This document shows, one piece after another, positions 1 to 8,248 of a stretch of 64,000 bases of DNA; within the stretch, counting starts at the first letter, position 1; each line of letters starts with the position of its first letter. The notes under the pieces are model-generated. The model saw only the letters and a program-made list of their open reading frames with translations. It was not told where the DNA came from and searched no databases. A program made the position numbers and the translations under genes. The DNA comes from Parabacteroides goldsteinii (GTDB taxonomy: Bacteria > Bacteroidota > Bacteroidia > Bacteroidales > Tannerellaceae): the NCBI RefSeq assembly GCF_015550595.1, contig NZ_JADNBB010000018.1, positions 1 to 64,000 of the forward strand. Direction: 5' to 3'.

Positions 1-1
1 T

Positions 2-70
2 GGATACCTCACGCCAAACGAAAAATTTAAACAAATTATTAATCAGAATTCTGTTGCATTTGCAAGTTGA
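2..70 (+). pseudogene. C-terminal end of an IS30-family-like transposase (cut by window edge)
   Basis: Frame 2 is open from the window edge and gives 22 residues (GYLTPNEKFKQ, then an end in SVAFAS) before a TGA at 68-70. This resembles the last residues of IS30-type transposases of Bacteroides, whose C-termini carry an LTPxEKF-like stretch. The bulk of the gene lies outside the window, so I cannot tell whether the copy is intact. It matters because a second IS element lies 130 bases away, which marks this edge as mobile DNA. The assignment rests on recalled family resemblance of a very short tail. Confidence 0.45.
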
Positions 71-151
71 ATTCAGCATGTATCTCTTTGTTACAGGATG
101 CGTAATTACAGATTTAGAAATGGCAGGTTTCTAATCTATAAATTCAATGAT

Positions 152-188
152 AAAAAGTGGGTGAAATACGTTTCTCTCACTTTTTTTA
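152..188 (+). terminator. Rho-independent terminator after the IS30-like remnant
   Basis: AAAAAGTG at 152-159 pairs with CACTTTTT at 178-185, with a GAAA/TTTC inner stem and a short loop, followed by a T-run. It fits as the end of rightward transcription from the partial transposase. Confidence 0.6.
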
Positions 189-193
189 TGTTT

Positions 194-203
194 ATTCAAA
201 AAT
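194..203. repeat. Left target-site duplication of the IS4-type element
   Basis: ATTCAAAAAT, identical to 1635-1644 on the other side of the element. Confidence 0.85.
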
Positions 204-243
204 TATTGGTGTCCGATAAAAAATAAATATAACACAAATATTG

Positions 244-283
244 GGCTCGAGCACTTTACTCCAGTGTTCGAGCCTGTTTTTTT
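244..283 (+). terminator. Hairpin terminator inside left end of the IS
   Basis: GGCTCGAGCAC at 244-254 pairs with GTGTTCGAGCC at 264-274 (one mismatch), followed by TGTTTTTTT. The T-run is on the plus strand, so it would stop rightward transcription entering the element against the transposase gene. Confidence 0.6.
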
Positions 284-299
284 ATATTCCAAGCCCCCA

Positions 300-1529
300 T
301 TAATCAAAAAGTGTAAGTTCTGGCGGTGATTTTTCTGCCATTTTAAGCATTTCTTCCCATTCTTTTTCAGGATTGTTAAACAGGCTAAAGAAATCAGCAT
401 AATACATAAGTGTTATTCTCATCATTGTTGCTAATCCGGAAAAACTCCATGCTCTTGTTAATCTTCTTTGAAGAACCATTAATATAAGATTTGCTATAAG
501 AGTAACCCATATCTGTATCTTTATTGCATTAGCACTCTCTCCATAGAAATATTTTAAAGGAAAATTCTGCTTTATCTGTTTAAAAAGCAACTCAATCTCC
601 CATCTTTGTCTATATATAGCAATAATTTCATCAGGATCTGACTCCAGATCATTGGTAAGAAGAGATATCAGTTTGTACTTCTTTGAGTCTACATAGGTTA
701 TAATACGTGCATTATGAATAATTGACTCATCATCTTTTAGTTGTTTGGTAAAAGTAACTTGTTGTATACGTATCTCCATCAGACCTTCCGTATTCTGATA
801 CATCATATCGCTGTTAATGGAGTATCTCAATGATTTCTTCATTTTAGTTACATATATAACTCCATTCTGTGTAAGCTGTTCAAATTTCTGGTAATCAATA
901 TACGCTCTATCGATTGCGATAATATCTCCTTTATTAAGTGTGGAAGGTTTTAGCATAAAAGAATCGTTAGTTGCCGCAGATGTAAATTGTATATCAGAAG
1001 GCACACCTTCATTTGCGTGAATAACAGTATGAACTTTAATACCGCCTTTCTTTTTCCCAATCTTAGGGTGTCTGCCTACACCCTTAAACAGAAGGTTTGA
1101 AAAAAGTGTAATGGTAGTAGAATCGATTATTTGAAGTTGATGCATCCATTTGGGTACTTTATTTCTCCGGCTGTCCGATGAAAGAATATTGCGGTAATGT
1201 AGATATATGTCTCGATATATAGCTTCAAAAATATGCTCTGGACGTCGCTTATTGGCATCTGCTAAGGTACTTCGACCAATTTTAAAGCTGATGCCTAAAT
1301 GTGAGAGTTTATGTGTCTCAGCAAGCAATGATGTGGTTATTTCTCGCAATGAGTCAAAGCGCATTATTACAGCATAGAGCATTACTATAAGGTGAATCCA
1401 GACATTGAAACATTTTACATACCGTTCTCCACCATGTTCTTTACTGATTTGAAGAATTTTTTGCTTATCAAGTAATTTTATGACTTGAGAAAATAGCGGC
1501 TGTCCGATAAAGTGTGTACTTTTACTCAT
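300..1529 (-). CDS. IS4-family transposase
   Basis: A 409-residue DDE transposase catalysing cut-and-paste movement of the surrounding element. The catalytic acidic residues are visible: D in IIDSTTITL, D in IAIDRAYIDY, and E in the YRQRWEIELLFKQIKQ stretch, which matches the Y-(2)-R-(3)-E-(6)-K signature of the IS4 group. Length is normal for the family and the frame is uninterrupted. It reads leftward; its ATG at 1529 is about 100 bases inside the right terminal repeat, leaving room for its promoter. Hairpins at 244-283 and 1564-1600 flank the gene and should insulate it from read-through. Confidence 0.93.
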   Translation of the reverse strand: MSKSTHFIGQPLFSQVIKLLDKQKILQISKEHGGERYVKCFNVWIHLIVMLYAVIMRFDSLREITTSLLAETHKLSHLGISFKIGRSTLADANKRRPEHIFEAIYRDIYLHYRNILSSDSRRNKVPKWMHQLQIIDSTTITLFSNLLFKGVGRHPKIGKKKGGIKVHTVIHANEGVPSDIQFTSAATNDSFMLKPSTLNKGDIIAIDRAYIDYQKFEQLTQNGVIYVTKMKKSLRYSINSDMMYQNTEGLMEIRIQQVTFTKQLKDDESIIHNARIITYVDSKKYKLISLLTNDLESDPDEIIAIYRQRWEIELLFKQIKQNFPLKYFYGESANAIKIQIWVTLIANLILMVLQRRLTRAWSFSGLATMMRITLMYYADFFSLFNNPEKEWEEMLKMAEKSPPELTLFD

Positions 1530-1563
1530 GGTTAAACTTTTGGTCGCAACTTAAAGATAACCT

Positions 1564-1600
1564 AAAAGGGCTGAATCTTACAAATAGAATCAGCCCTTTT
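1564..1600. terminator. Symmetric hairpin at right end of the IS
   Basis: AAAAGGGCTGA at 1564-1574 pairs perfectly with TCAGCCCTTTT at 1590-1600. Both strands end in T-rich sequence, so it may act in either direction, either shielding the transposase start or stopping outward transcription. Confidence 0.6.
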
Positions 1601-1634
1601 CTTATACGTAAAAAAAGTTTTATCGGACACCAAT

Positions 1635-1644
1635 ATTCAAAAAT
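1635..1644. repeat. Right target-site duplication of the IS4-type element
   Basis: ATTCAAAAAT, identical to 194-203. It lies 12 bases left of the WYL promoter palindrome at 1657. Confidence 0.85.
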
Positions 1645-1656
1645 AATAAATTTCTG

Positions 1657-1690
1657 TGCAGAATGGCTGCATAGTCAAATCATACCTTTG
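1657..1690 (+). promoter_or_regulatory. WYL-gene promoter with palindromic operator (copy 1)
   Basis: TGCAG (1657-1661), AATGG, CTGCA (1667-1671) form a 5-bp-arm inverted repeat. Eleven bases later comes a Bacteroidota -7 box, TACCTTTG (1683-1690), 27 bases before the ATG at 1718. No good TTTG -33 element is present; the palindrome sits where one would be. The same arrangement precedes the genes at 4214 and 4951, so it is probably a regulator binding site. The WYL protein encoded next to it is the obvious candidate regulator (inference). Confidence 0.65.
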
Positions 1691-1717
1691 CATCGTAACA
1701 TTTAAACGACAAAGGAT

Positions 1718-2752
1718 ATGCCTACAAATAAGAACGCAGCAATTAGATATCAAGCCCTCGATCGATGCTTGAGCAACTGGTCAAGAAGGTTCTATATAGA
1801 AGACCTTGTTGAAGCATGTAATGAAGCCTTGTATATCTATAATGGAGAAACGAAAGAAAATGGCGGTGTAAAGAAACGCCAGGTTCAACAAGACATGATA
1901 TTTCTCGAAAGTGAGGAAGGTTATAGAATGATGATTGATGGCATTAGAGATGGACATCGAAAATACTATCGTTACCATCACCGTGGTGATTCTATAAAGA
2001 ATCAGCCTATCAACCAGGAGGAACTAGATTTAATTCATGATGCTTTATTGCTACTGAAACGCTTTCAAGGTGTACCCCACTTCGATTGGATGGACGATGT
2101 AGAAAGACGATTATACACAACAAGTCAGTTGGGCGATAACACAAGGTCTGTTGTGACATTCCAGTCAAATCCATACCTCAAGGGTATGAAAAGCTACTAC
2201 AAGCCTTTATTTGATGCAATAGTCAATAAAAGGGTATTAAATATAGAATATCAACCATTCGGGAAAGAACCACGTTCTATAACCATTTCCCCATATCATC
2301 TGAAGCAATACAACAATCGCTGGTTTTTAATAGGCAAACAATCTGACTACAGTAAGCAATTGGCAAACATTGCTATAGACAGAATAGAAGGACTGAAAGA
2401 AACAACCATAACATATGAACCACTCAATGCAGACTTCGATTTTGAAGAATATTATTCCGATGTAGTTGGAGTTTCTGTAAACGATAGTCCGGTAGAGGAA
2501 GTCGTTCTTCACCTTAAAGATAGTGTTATGGGATATATCATTACCAAGCCTTTGCATGAATCACAATGTACCATCCCCAAACAGTTGGAAAATGGCGACT
2601 GGGAGATAACTTTAAAAGTGAAGGATAACTACGAATTGCGTTCTTTACTTAGATCCTTTGGTGAGCAGATAGAAGTAATTAGTCCTTCATCATTGAGAGA
2701 AAAGATGAAGGAATCAGCAGCCAGACTGAATGAAATATATTCCAAAAAATAA
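1718..2752 (+). CDS. WYL-domain transcriptional regulator
   Basis: A 344-residue cytoplasmic DNA-binding regulator. Residues 1-75 look like the winged-helix N-terminus of WYL proteins. The WYL domain follows from about residue 160, with the core YHLKQYNNRWFLIG and an IAIDRIEGL segment, and a C-terminal WCX-like region (FGEQIEVISP). WYL proteins sense a ligand, often nucleic acid, and commonly control phage-defence or DNA-damage genes. The start at 1718 is supported by AAAGGA seven bases upstream and the -7 box at 1683-1690. The IS insertion just upstream has not touched the palindrome. I infer that it regulates itself and the genes at 4214 and 4951. Confidence 0.9.
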   Translation: MPTNKNAAIRYQALDRCLSNWSRRFYIEDLVEACNEALYIYNGETKENGGVKKRQVQQDMIFLESEEGYRMMIDGIRDGHRKYYRYHHRGDSIKNQPINQEELDLIHDALLLLKRFQGVPHFDWMDDVERRLYTTSQLGDNTRSVVTFQSNPYLKGMKSYYKPLFDAIVNKRVLNIEYQPFGKEPRSITISPYHLKQYNNRWFLIGKQSDYSKQLANIAIDRIEGLKETTITYEPLNADFDFEEYYSDVVGVSVNDSPVEEVVLHLKDSVMGYIITKPLHESQCTIPKQLENGDWEITLKVKDNYELRSLLRSFGEQIEVISPSSLREKMKESAARLNEIYSKK

Positions 2753-2809
2753 TTTTTTACATGTATTTAAGAACTATAGGTGAGTAACTAATATTTAAAT
2801 CCATAAAAT

Positions 2810-4129
2810 ATGAAAGAGTTAACATGTCCCAAATGTGGTAGTATTTTTACCGTAGACGAAGCTGATTATGCTAGTATTGTTAATCAAGTCAAAAATGCCG
2901 AATTTAAGGAGGAGGTAGAACACAGACTCTCAGAATTGCATCAGCAAGCCATTGCTGAACAAAAAGCAGAAGTCTTGAAAGCAGAGCAAAAACTCCAGAA
3001 TGAGTTATCATCTCAAAAGCTGCAACTTAGTAAGAAAGAAACAGAAATAGCAACGTTGAACGAGAAATTGAATGGCATCGCTCAATCAAAGCAATTGGAA
3101 TATAAGGTTGAACTGGAACAGAAAGAAAGAGAGATTCTAGAGTTAAAATCTCAGATTGAAAGAAATGATGACAAACTGAAAATAGCTATTTCCGAGGAAC
3201 AGGGAAAAGCTCAGCAGAACCTTCATTCAAAAGACACAGAAATTTCGGAATTGAAGAGCCAGATAAACTCACAGAAAAATGAGGCTACCATCAGAGAAAC
3301 GAATCTGAAAGATGGTTATGAGTTGCAGCTTAAGCAAAAACAAGAGATGGTAGACTATTACAAAGACTTGAAGACAAAAATGTCCACAAAGATGGTAGGC
3401 GAAACTCTTGAGATACATTGCAATACAGAATTTAACCGTATACGACCAATGTTTCCTAATGCTTATTTTGAAAAGGACAATGACGCTTCCTGTGGTAGCA
3501 AGGGTGATTTTATCTTTAGAGATTCGGAAGAAGGGACAGAGTATCTGTCTATAATGTTCGAAATGAAAAACGAAATGGATGAAACCGCTACCAAGCATAA
3601 GAATGAAGACTTCTTGAAGAAACTTGACGAAGATCGTCGTTCAAAGAATTGCGAATATGCAGTCCTTGTATCATTACTGGAACCTGATAGCGAATTGTAC
3701 AATACCGGAATTGTTGATATGTCTCATCGATATCCGAAGATGTATATAATCCGACCACAGTTCTTCATTCCTCTAATCACATTATTGGTTCAAACGTCAA
3801 AGAAGAGTTTGGAATACAAAAAAGCTTTAATGGAAGCTCAAAGTCAGTCTGTTGATATAACTAATTTTGAAAGTCAATTAAATGACTTTAAGGATAAGTT
3901 TTCCAATAATTATCGTTTGGCTAGTGAGAAATTCCAGACAGCTATTGCTGAGATTGACAAATCAATAGATCACTTACAGAAAATTAAAAGTGCATTACTC
4001 GGTTCTGAGAATAATCTAAGACTGGCAAATGACAAAGCAGACAACCTGACCATAAAGAGACTTACTCGTGGAAATCCGACAATGAAAGCTAAGTTTGACG
4101 AACTGCATAGCGAAACGGATAATGATTAG
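2810..4129 (+). CDS. DUF2130 family protein (nuclease-like fold, zinc-ribbon and coiled coil)
   Basis: A 439-residue protein. The N-terminus has CPKCG at residues 6-10 within a ribbon-like start. A long charged helical region (about residues 30-190) should form a coiled coil. The DUF2130 domain follows from about residue 195, with KGDFIFRD and FEMKNE: an acidic residue then E-x-K, which fits a PD-(D/E)xK restriction-endonuclease-like core. Biochemical function is not known to me. The gap from the WYL gene is 57 bases with no own operator copy, so the two are probably cotranscribed. Nuclease activity is inference. Confidence 0.85.
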   Translation: MKELTCPKCGSIFTVDEADYASIVNQVKNAEFKEEVEHRLSELHQQAIAEQKAEVLKAEQKLQNELSSQKLQLSKKETEIATLNEKLNGIAQSKQLEYKVELEQKEREILELKSQIERNDDKLKIAISEEQGKAQQNLHSKDTEISELKSQINSQKNEATIRETNLKDGYELQLKQKQEMVDYYKDLKTKMSTKMVGETLEIHCNTEFNRIRPMFPNAYFEKDNDASCGSKGDFIFRDSEEGTEYLSIMFEMKNEMDETATKHKNEDFLKKLDEDRRSKNCEYAVLVSLLEPDSELYNTGIVDMSHRYPKMYIIRPQFFIPLITLLVQTSKKSLEYKKALMEAQSQSVDITNFESQLNDFKDKFSNNYRLASEKFQTAIAEIDKSIDHLQKIKSALLGSENNLRLANDKADNLTIKRLTRGNPTMKAKFDELHSETDND

Positions 4130-4150
4130 AGAAGGAAATATGGCTAGCAA

Positions 4151-4184
4151 TGCATATAGGCTGCATTGTTGGCCAATATCTTCG
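4151..4184 (+). promoter_or_regulatory. Promoter with WYL-type operator (copy 2)
   Basis: TGCAT-ATAGG-CTGCA at 4151-4165, then exactly 11 bases, then TATCTTCG at 4177-4184, one base off the TAnnTTTG consensus. The left arm differs by one base from copies 1 and 3. It is 30 bases before the ATG at 4214. Confidence 0.6.
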
Positions 4185-4213
4185 TATCATATTAACAATT
4201 AAAACTTATCATT

Positions 4214-4810
4214 ATGGCAAAGAAAGTAAAAGAGATACAGATATCTACACTTGAGGGACGTTTCAAAAAGCTTCATGATGCTGCCAATTTTGCGGAAGAA
4301 AATTGTAGAGCTATAGCTTTTCATGTTGATGAATTAAACCATTTCGATTTATTAGAAGAGCAAATCCAAATTATTGACCGTCTCAAAGTTGATATTGAAG
4401 AATGGTGCAATAAGTTTGTCCGTTTGGCAGAACAAATGCAAGATATTGAATCTCAATATTGGGACTGCATGACAGAAGACAAAACAAAATGTATACTTAT
4501 TGAAGATGTACCTACTTATAGTAAATCTGAAATACCAAATATATTCCAGATGACAGAAAAGCTATTCGAAATAGGTTATTATTCTATGGATGGCAGCACT
4601 GTTCAAAATCATCAATTTAGTAAAGAAACTATATTATTGAATATCAAAGAACTTTGTTCGAATACCTCTTTTTGCTTGAAAGCATTAGCGAATGCAAAAT
4701 ACGATGGGGTTTGGAAACCTGTAGAACAAACCATATCTGATATTTTCGATTCTGAACCTACTGGTTCTGTTTATTCATTATTAGAGATGTCGGGTATCGC
4801 AGATGATTAA
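4214..4810 (+). CDS. Hypothetical protein of the WYL locus
   Basis: A 198-residue acidic, mostly helical cytoplasmic protein with no signal peptide or membrane segment. I do not recognise the family. The first 90 residues (LEGRFKKLHDAANFAEEN onward, heptad-like) could form helices. It has its own promoter with the shared palindrome, so it is probably in the same regulon as the WYL gene. A role with the DUF2130 protein is possible but rests only on position. Confidence 0.7.
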   Translation: MAKKVKEIQISTLEGRFKKLHDAANFAEENCRAIAFHVDELNHFDLLEEQIQIIDRLKVDIEEWCNKFVRLAEQMQDIESQYWDCMTEDKTKCILIEDVPTYSKSEIPNIFQMTEKLFEIGYYSMDGSTVQNHQFSKETILLNIKELCSNTSFCLKALANAKYDGVWKPVEQTISDIFDSEPTGSVYSLLEMSGIADD

Positions 4811-4877
4811 ATCGTGATAGCAATATCATAAGGCAATCGTAATATAGATTTAATAGAATACCATTTTCTGTTATAAA

Positions 4878-4911
4878 TGCAGAAAGGCTGCATTGTCTCT
4901 CTATACTTTTG
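4878..4911 (+). promoter_or_regulatory. Promoter with WYL-type operator (copy 3)
   Basis: TGCAG-AAAGG-CTGCA at 4878-4892, 11 bases, then TACTTTTG at 4904-4911. Arms are identical to copy 1 and the spacing is the same in all three. It lies 39 bases before the ATG at 4951. Confidence 0.65.
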
Positions 4912-4950
4912 CAGCATGATAGTTAGAATACAATTCAAATAAATAAAGAC

Positions 4951-5529
4951 ATGAAGAAATTATTAATGTGTGTGACGCTGATTTGTTCAGCTTGTATGGT
5001 ATCGAATGCTCAGAATACTTCTGGCAAATGTTATCGTGGTTTTGTTGATGCCGGCTATGATGTAGGCATCGGTGATTATGACTTTGGTCGTTTCGTGATT
5101 AACACAACTCATGGCTATCAGTTCAACCCGTATATTTTCCTTGGCGCAGGTACAGGTTTGCACTTTATGTCAAAGTATGAAACGAAGAATATGGATATTC
5201 CATTGGATATTAGAGAAAGCAAAGTCGATATTCCTGTCTATGCGAATGCCCATGTAAACTTTACTAAAGGCAAGATAGCTCCATTCGTAGATGGGAAGGC
5301 AGGAACTTTCGTCACCAATAATGGCGGTATATTTTGGAATATCTCTGCCGGATGCAGAATATCTACCAACGAGAAACAAGCTGTAAATATCGCTATTGGT
5401 TACGCATCAGAAAAGTTGGAGTTTGAGACATTCAATAAATTCAACAGCTCACATGATATGAGCTACACTCGCAAGCCAAGAGCATTGGATACAGAATGCG
5501 TAACATTAAGGGTTGGGTATGAATTTTAA
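4951..5529 (+). CDS. Small outer-membrane beta-barrel protein
   Basis: A 192-residue protein with a signal peptide (MKKLLMCVTLICSACMVSNA, cleavage before QNT) and alternating amphipathic strands rich in Gly and aromatics, ending in a C-terminal aromatic (RVGYEF), as expected of an 8-strand outer-membrane barrel. NPYIFLGAGTGLHF and VNIAIGYA are typical strands of the family. Function is unknown. It heads a probable operon with the lipoprotein at 5555 (25-base gap) and the membrane protein at 6241, under operator copy 3. An envelope module under WYL control is unusual. Confidence 0.75.
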   Translation: MKKLLMCVTLICSACMVSNAQNTSGKCYRGFVDAGYDVGIGDYDFGRFVINTTHGYQFNPYIFLGAGTGLHFMSKYETKNMDIPLDIRESKVDIPVYANAHVNFTKGKIAPFVDGKAGTFVTNNGGIFWNISAGCRISTNEKQAVNIAIGYASEKLEFETFNKFNSSHDMSYTRKPRALDTECVTLRVGYEF

Positions 5530-5554
5530 TCATTAACTTATAAATATAAATCTT

Positions 5555-6232
5555 ATGAGAAACTTTATCAAGTTGGCATCTTTGCCATCAATCAAAAAAC
5601 AATTATTTGTAATCCCTTTCATGGGTTTGCTCCTATCTTCTTGCGGAATGATGCAAAATTATATGGCATCTTATTCAGTAGGTCTTTCATCCGTTGAAAG
5701 TCCTGCAAATGCAAAGCAACAGTTCGGAGAGACAAAAGTCGTTGACTTTAAAGATGGAGAGGTTAACAAGTATCGCTATGAGGACGACTATATAGAGATA
5801 GTATGGTTCGTTAGCTCTAAACAGTTTAATTTTGAACTAAAGAACAAGACTACCCATTCAATGAAAATAAATTGGGATGATATAAGTTTTGTTGATATTA
5901 ATGGTAAAACAGGACGTGTAATGCATTCAGGTGTAAAATATACAGACCGTAATAATAGTCAGCCGTCCAGTACCATTCCTAGAGGAGCTAGTCTATCCGA
6001 TATCCTTTTGCCTACCGATAACGTATCTTTCATTTCAGGACAATATGGGGGTTGGAGAGAATCTAATCTTATTCCATCATTCTATAAGACTCAGGAATTA
6101 TTGAATGCAGGTGCACCAAGTTTTGTTGGTAAAAAAATGACAATTCTTATGCCTATTATCATTGAGAGCGTTCAGAATGACTATACGTTTGAGTTTAATG
6201 TGGACGAATGGATTAACAATAAGAATAAATAA
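5555..6232 (+). CDS. Lipoprotein, unknown function
   Basis: A 225-residue protein with an unusually long N-terminal region before the lipobox: a basic stretch, then FVIPFMGLLLSSC, with Cys at residue 30. A start at the internal Met before GLLLSSC would leave too short a signal. The mature part is beta-rich; FELKNKTTHSMKINWDDISFVD recalls immunoglobulin-like periplasmic domains. I do not recognise the family. Eight bases separate its stop from the next gene, so they are cotranscribed. Confidence 0.7.
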   Translation: MRNFIKLASLPSIKKQLFVIPFMGLLLSSCGMMQNYMASYSVGLSSVESPANAKQQFGETKVVDFKDGEVNKYRYEDDYIEIVWFVSSKQFNFELKNKTTHSMKINWDDISFVDINGKTGRVMHSGVKYTDRNNSQPSSTIPRGASLSDILLPTDNVSFISGQYGGWRESNLIPSFYKTQELLNAGAPSFVGKKMTILMPIIIESVQNDYTFEFNVDEWINNKNK

Positions 6233-6240
6233 TAATTGAT

Positions 6241-6636
6241 ATGGCTAATACTGTTCGTTCCATTTTCCTCGTGATTGCAGGAATTGCATCAATTGGACTT
6301 AGTATCCATTGTTTTAATATGAATGAGGGAGAATACTGTTCTGATTCCATGTATGGTGGTGATGCATATACAGGTATGCAAAATGCAAGTGCCACGGCAG
6401 CAAGAAATGTCAAGACACTCTCTAAAATTGTAAAATCCGGCTTCGGCTCAACTCTGCTTGTATGTGGATTAACGTTGATTGCATTTAGCATTAAAGGCAA
6501 GAAGGAAGAGAAAGATAATTTCTCAACATTCGCCGAATCTACGATTGTGAATAATAACGAAACTGCTGCTGTCGAAGAACAGGAAGAGGTTTCTATTAAT
6601 AATGAGCAACCTCAAAATGAGGAAACAAAAGCATAA
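6241..6636 (+). CDS. Small two-helix inner-membrane protein
   Basis: A 131-residue protein with predicted membrane helices at about residues 5-21 (SIFLVIAGIASIGLSIHCF) and 70-85 (TLLVCGLTLIAFSI). A short exposed loop lies between, and an acidic, Gln/Glu/Asn-rich tail of about 45 residues follows. It resembles small DUF3185-like membrane proteins in layout, but I cannot assign a family. It is the last gene of the 4951-6636 unit. Confidence 0.7.
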   Translation: MANTVRSIFLVIAGIASIGLSIHCFNMNEGEYCSDSMYGGDAYTGMQNASATAARNVKTLSKIVKSGFGSTLLVCGLTLIAFSIKGKKEEKDNFSTFAESTIVNNNETAAVEEQEEVSINNEQPQNEETKA

Positions 6637-6718
6637 TAAGCAATAAATAAATGAATGTGAGAGGGACATTGAGGACAACACTTATATTCCTTTCTTTTTA
6701 CTACCTAAAAAATAAATC

Positions 6719-7552
6719 ATGAATACTTTTAGACTTTATATCGCATTATTACTATCAGTCATTATCTTTTCAGGATGTTCCAATGATGATGACCCAGCAG
6801 TTGATAACGGTGCCCAAAACGCCCAGATTACAATAACAGAATATCAATGGAAATTTGGTGAGGTTTCGACTATCGGAGATTTATACGAACAGTACACGTA
6901 TGATTCAAAAGACAATCTTATTAAAAAGGAAACCAATCATTACTATAATTCTACTATTGGTAGGATTCCAAACTATTACACTTTCAAGTATGATGAACAA
7001 AATCATCTTATTGAAAGAAGTGATTACTCTTTTTATACATTGGACAATAAATACAAATACACGTTCAATTCCATTGATTCAATAGCTACTATGGAGGAAT
7101 ACACAAAAGAAGGTACATTATCTGAATCATGGATTTATACATATGACAGTCAACGTAGATTAATACAAGCGAAACAAACTTATGATTTAATTATCCCTTA
7201 TGTAGATGATTACTCTTATAATGGTAATGATGTTACTGTAGTAAGACATAGGGTTGACACTGGAGAATTATTCGGAACTACTCTGTTTGAATATGATGAC
7301 CATCGCAATCTTTTAAAAAAGACATGGACTAATGGGAAGACTGGGAAACAAGATCTAGAGGTTTATAACGAATATTCATATAATTCACAAGGTAAAATCA
7401 GCAAAGCAACAATACATGGATATTATAATAAAAATGATTTGACTTATAAAGAATATACATACAATTCTGATGGAACGATTCAAAGAATTCATGTATCATA
7501 CTCATTTAAAACTGACCAATCAAATTTGGATTATACATATTCAAAAATATAG
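6719..7552 (+). CDS. Lipoprotein with YD-type repeats
   Basis: A 277-residue lipoprotein: signal ending in IIFSGC (Cys 20), an Asp-rich linker (SNDDDPAVDNG), then at least five repeats of the pattern YxYDxxxxLxxK (YTYDSKDNLIKK, FKYDEQNHLIER, YTYDSQRRLIQA, FEYDDHRNLLKK, YSYNSQGKISKA, YTYNSDGTIQRI). Such repeats form beta-solenoid or shell-like folds in RHS and DUF4595-type Bacteroides surface proteins. No operator copy or -7 match is obvious in the 82-base gap before it. Function is unknown; surface exposure is probable from the acidic residues after Cys. Confidence 0.75.
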   Translation: MNTFRLYIALLLSVIIFSGCSNDDDPAVDNGAQNAQITITEYQWKFGEVSTIGDLYEQYTYDSKDNLIKKETNHYYNSTIGRIPNYYTFKYDEQNHLIERSDYSFYTLDNKYKYTFNSIDSIATMEEYTKEGTLSESWIYTYDSQRRLIQAKQTYDLIIPYVDDYSYNGNDVTVVRHRVDTGELFGTTLFEYDDHRNLLKKTWTNGKTGKQDLEVYNEYSYNSQGKISKATIHGYYNKNDLTYKEYTYNSDGTIQRIHVSYSFKTDQSNLDYTYSKI

Positions 7553-7647
7553 TACTAATCATTGTCATCCATGTTTCCAACTACAAATTATTCCCTGATA
7601 CTATCACATATATTAGTGTATTACGCCAATATATAAGCGAAAACCAC

Positions 7648-7655
7648 TATCTTTG
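7648..7655 (+). promoter_or_regulatory. -7 box for the small XRE gene
   Basis: TATCTTTG matches TAnnTTTG. It overlaps an alternative in-frame TTG codon at 7653, which argues for the ATG at 7677 as the start. TATATT / AATATA inverted arms lie at about 7610-7634, a possible autoregulatory site. Confidence 0.55.
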
Positions 7656-7676
7656 CAGTTGTTCAAACATAAAACT

Positions 7677-7883
7677 ATGAAACCAGCAAATCGCTTAAAA
7701 ATTGTACTTGCAGAAAAATGTAAAACCAATAAATGGTTATCAGAGACAATAAAGAAAGATCAAACAACCGTTTCCAAGTGGTGTACTAATAAGGCTCAAC
7801 CAAGCATTGAGGTCCTGTATGTGATAGCAGATGCTCTTGATGCAGACGTTAGAGAGTTACTGGTGTCTAATAAATCTAACTAG
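7677..7883 (+). CDS. Small XRE-family (Cro/CI-type) regulator
   Basis: A 68-residue protein made almost entirely of one helix-turn-helix domain: NRLKIVLAEKCKTNKWLSETI, then the recognition-helix region QTTVSKWCTNKAQPSIEVLYVIADALDADVRELL. This matches the standard XRE fold and length. The earlier TTG would lie inside the -7 box, so I use the ATG. Such one-domain regulators often control their own operon; the 98-residue gene 50 bases downstream is the likely partner. Confidence 0.85.
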   Translation: MKPANRLKIVLAEKCKTNKWLSETIKKDQTTVSKWCTNKAQPSIEVLYVIADALDADVRELLVSNKSN

Positions 7884-7933
7884 AGTATATATTAGTACAT
7901 CAATAAAGTAATCAATTGAATAAATAATAAAGC

Positions 7934-8230
7934 ATGAAGTCAGAATCACAATTATTACTGAAGATACACGGAGAAGGTGACTTTATCGAAATATATCAGA
8001 ATAGAGACGTTTATATATTTCATTCAGATGAAACTGCATTAAAGGAATTTCTTTCAGATGAAGATGCAGAAGATATAAAGTTTGAGAAGTACGAAAGTTT
8101 CTCTTCGCTTGAAGCGGCTTTATTAAGGATTAATATAGAAGCATTGAGAAGAGGCATAATAACTTATATTAATCCCGACAATGAATTCGTTATTAAATTG
8201 CTTATTCATCAGCGAGTAAAAGACTTGTAA
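7934..8230 (+). CDS. Hypothetical 98-residue protein
   Basis: A small acidic soluble protein (LLKIHGEGDFIEIYQNRDVYIFH at the N-terminus). I do not recognise a family. The 50-base gap after the XRE gene and shared orientation suggest cotranscription, and the pair could be a regulator-effector unit. Coding appears real because the start has a plausible Shine-Dalgarno region (AATAATAAAGC) and the frame is undisturbed. Confidence 0.55.
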   Translation: MKSESQLLLKIHGEGDFIEIYQNRDVYIFHSDETALKEFLSDEDAEDIKFEKYESFSSLEAALLRINIEALRRGIITYINPDNEFVIKLLIHQRVKDL

Positions 8231-8248
8231 ATCATTAAGGAAAATAAT

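Larger units (their letters stand above)
204..1634 (-). mobile_element. IS4-family insertion sequence, apparently complete
   Basis: The element has 17-bp terminal inverted repeats (ATTGGTGTCCGATAAAA at 205-221 and its complement at 1618-1634) around one transposase gene. It is flanked by identical 10-bp direct repeats ATTCAAAAAT at 194-203 and 1635-1644, the target-site duplication expected from one transposition event; IS4-type elements make duplications of about 9-12 bp. Exact ends are uncertain by one base because of local A/T redundancy. Perfect duplications and an intact gene suggest recent insertion. The right end lies 22 bases before the WYL-gene promoter palindrome. Confidence 0.9.

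Noticed and set aside
7653-7676. Earlier TTG start for the small XRE gene
   Set aside because: The TTG lies inside the -7 box TATCTTTG, so it cannot be in the mRNA; the ATG at 7677 is used.
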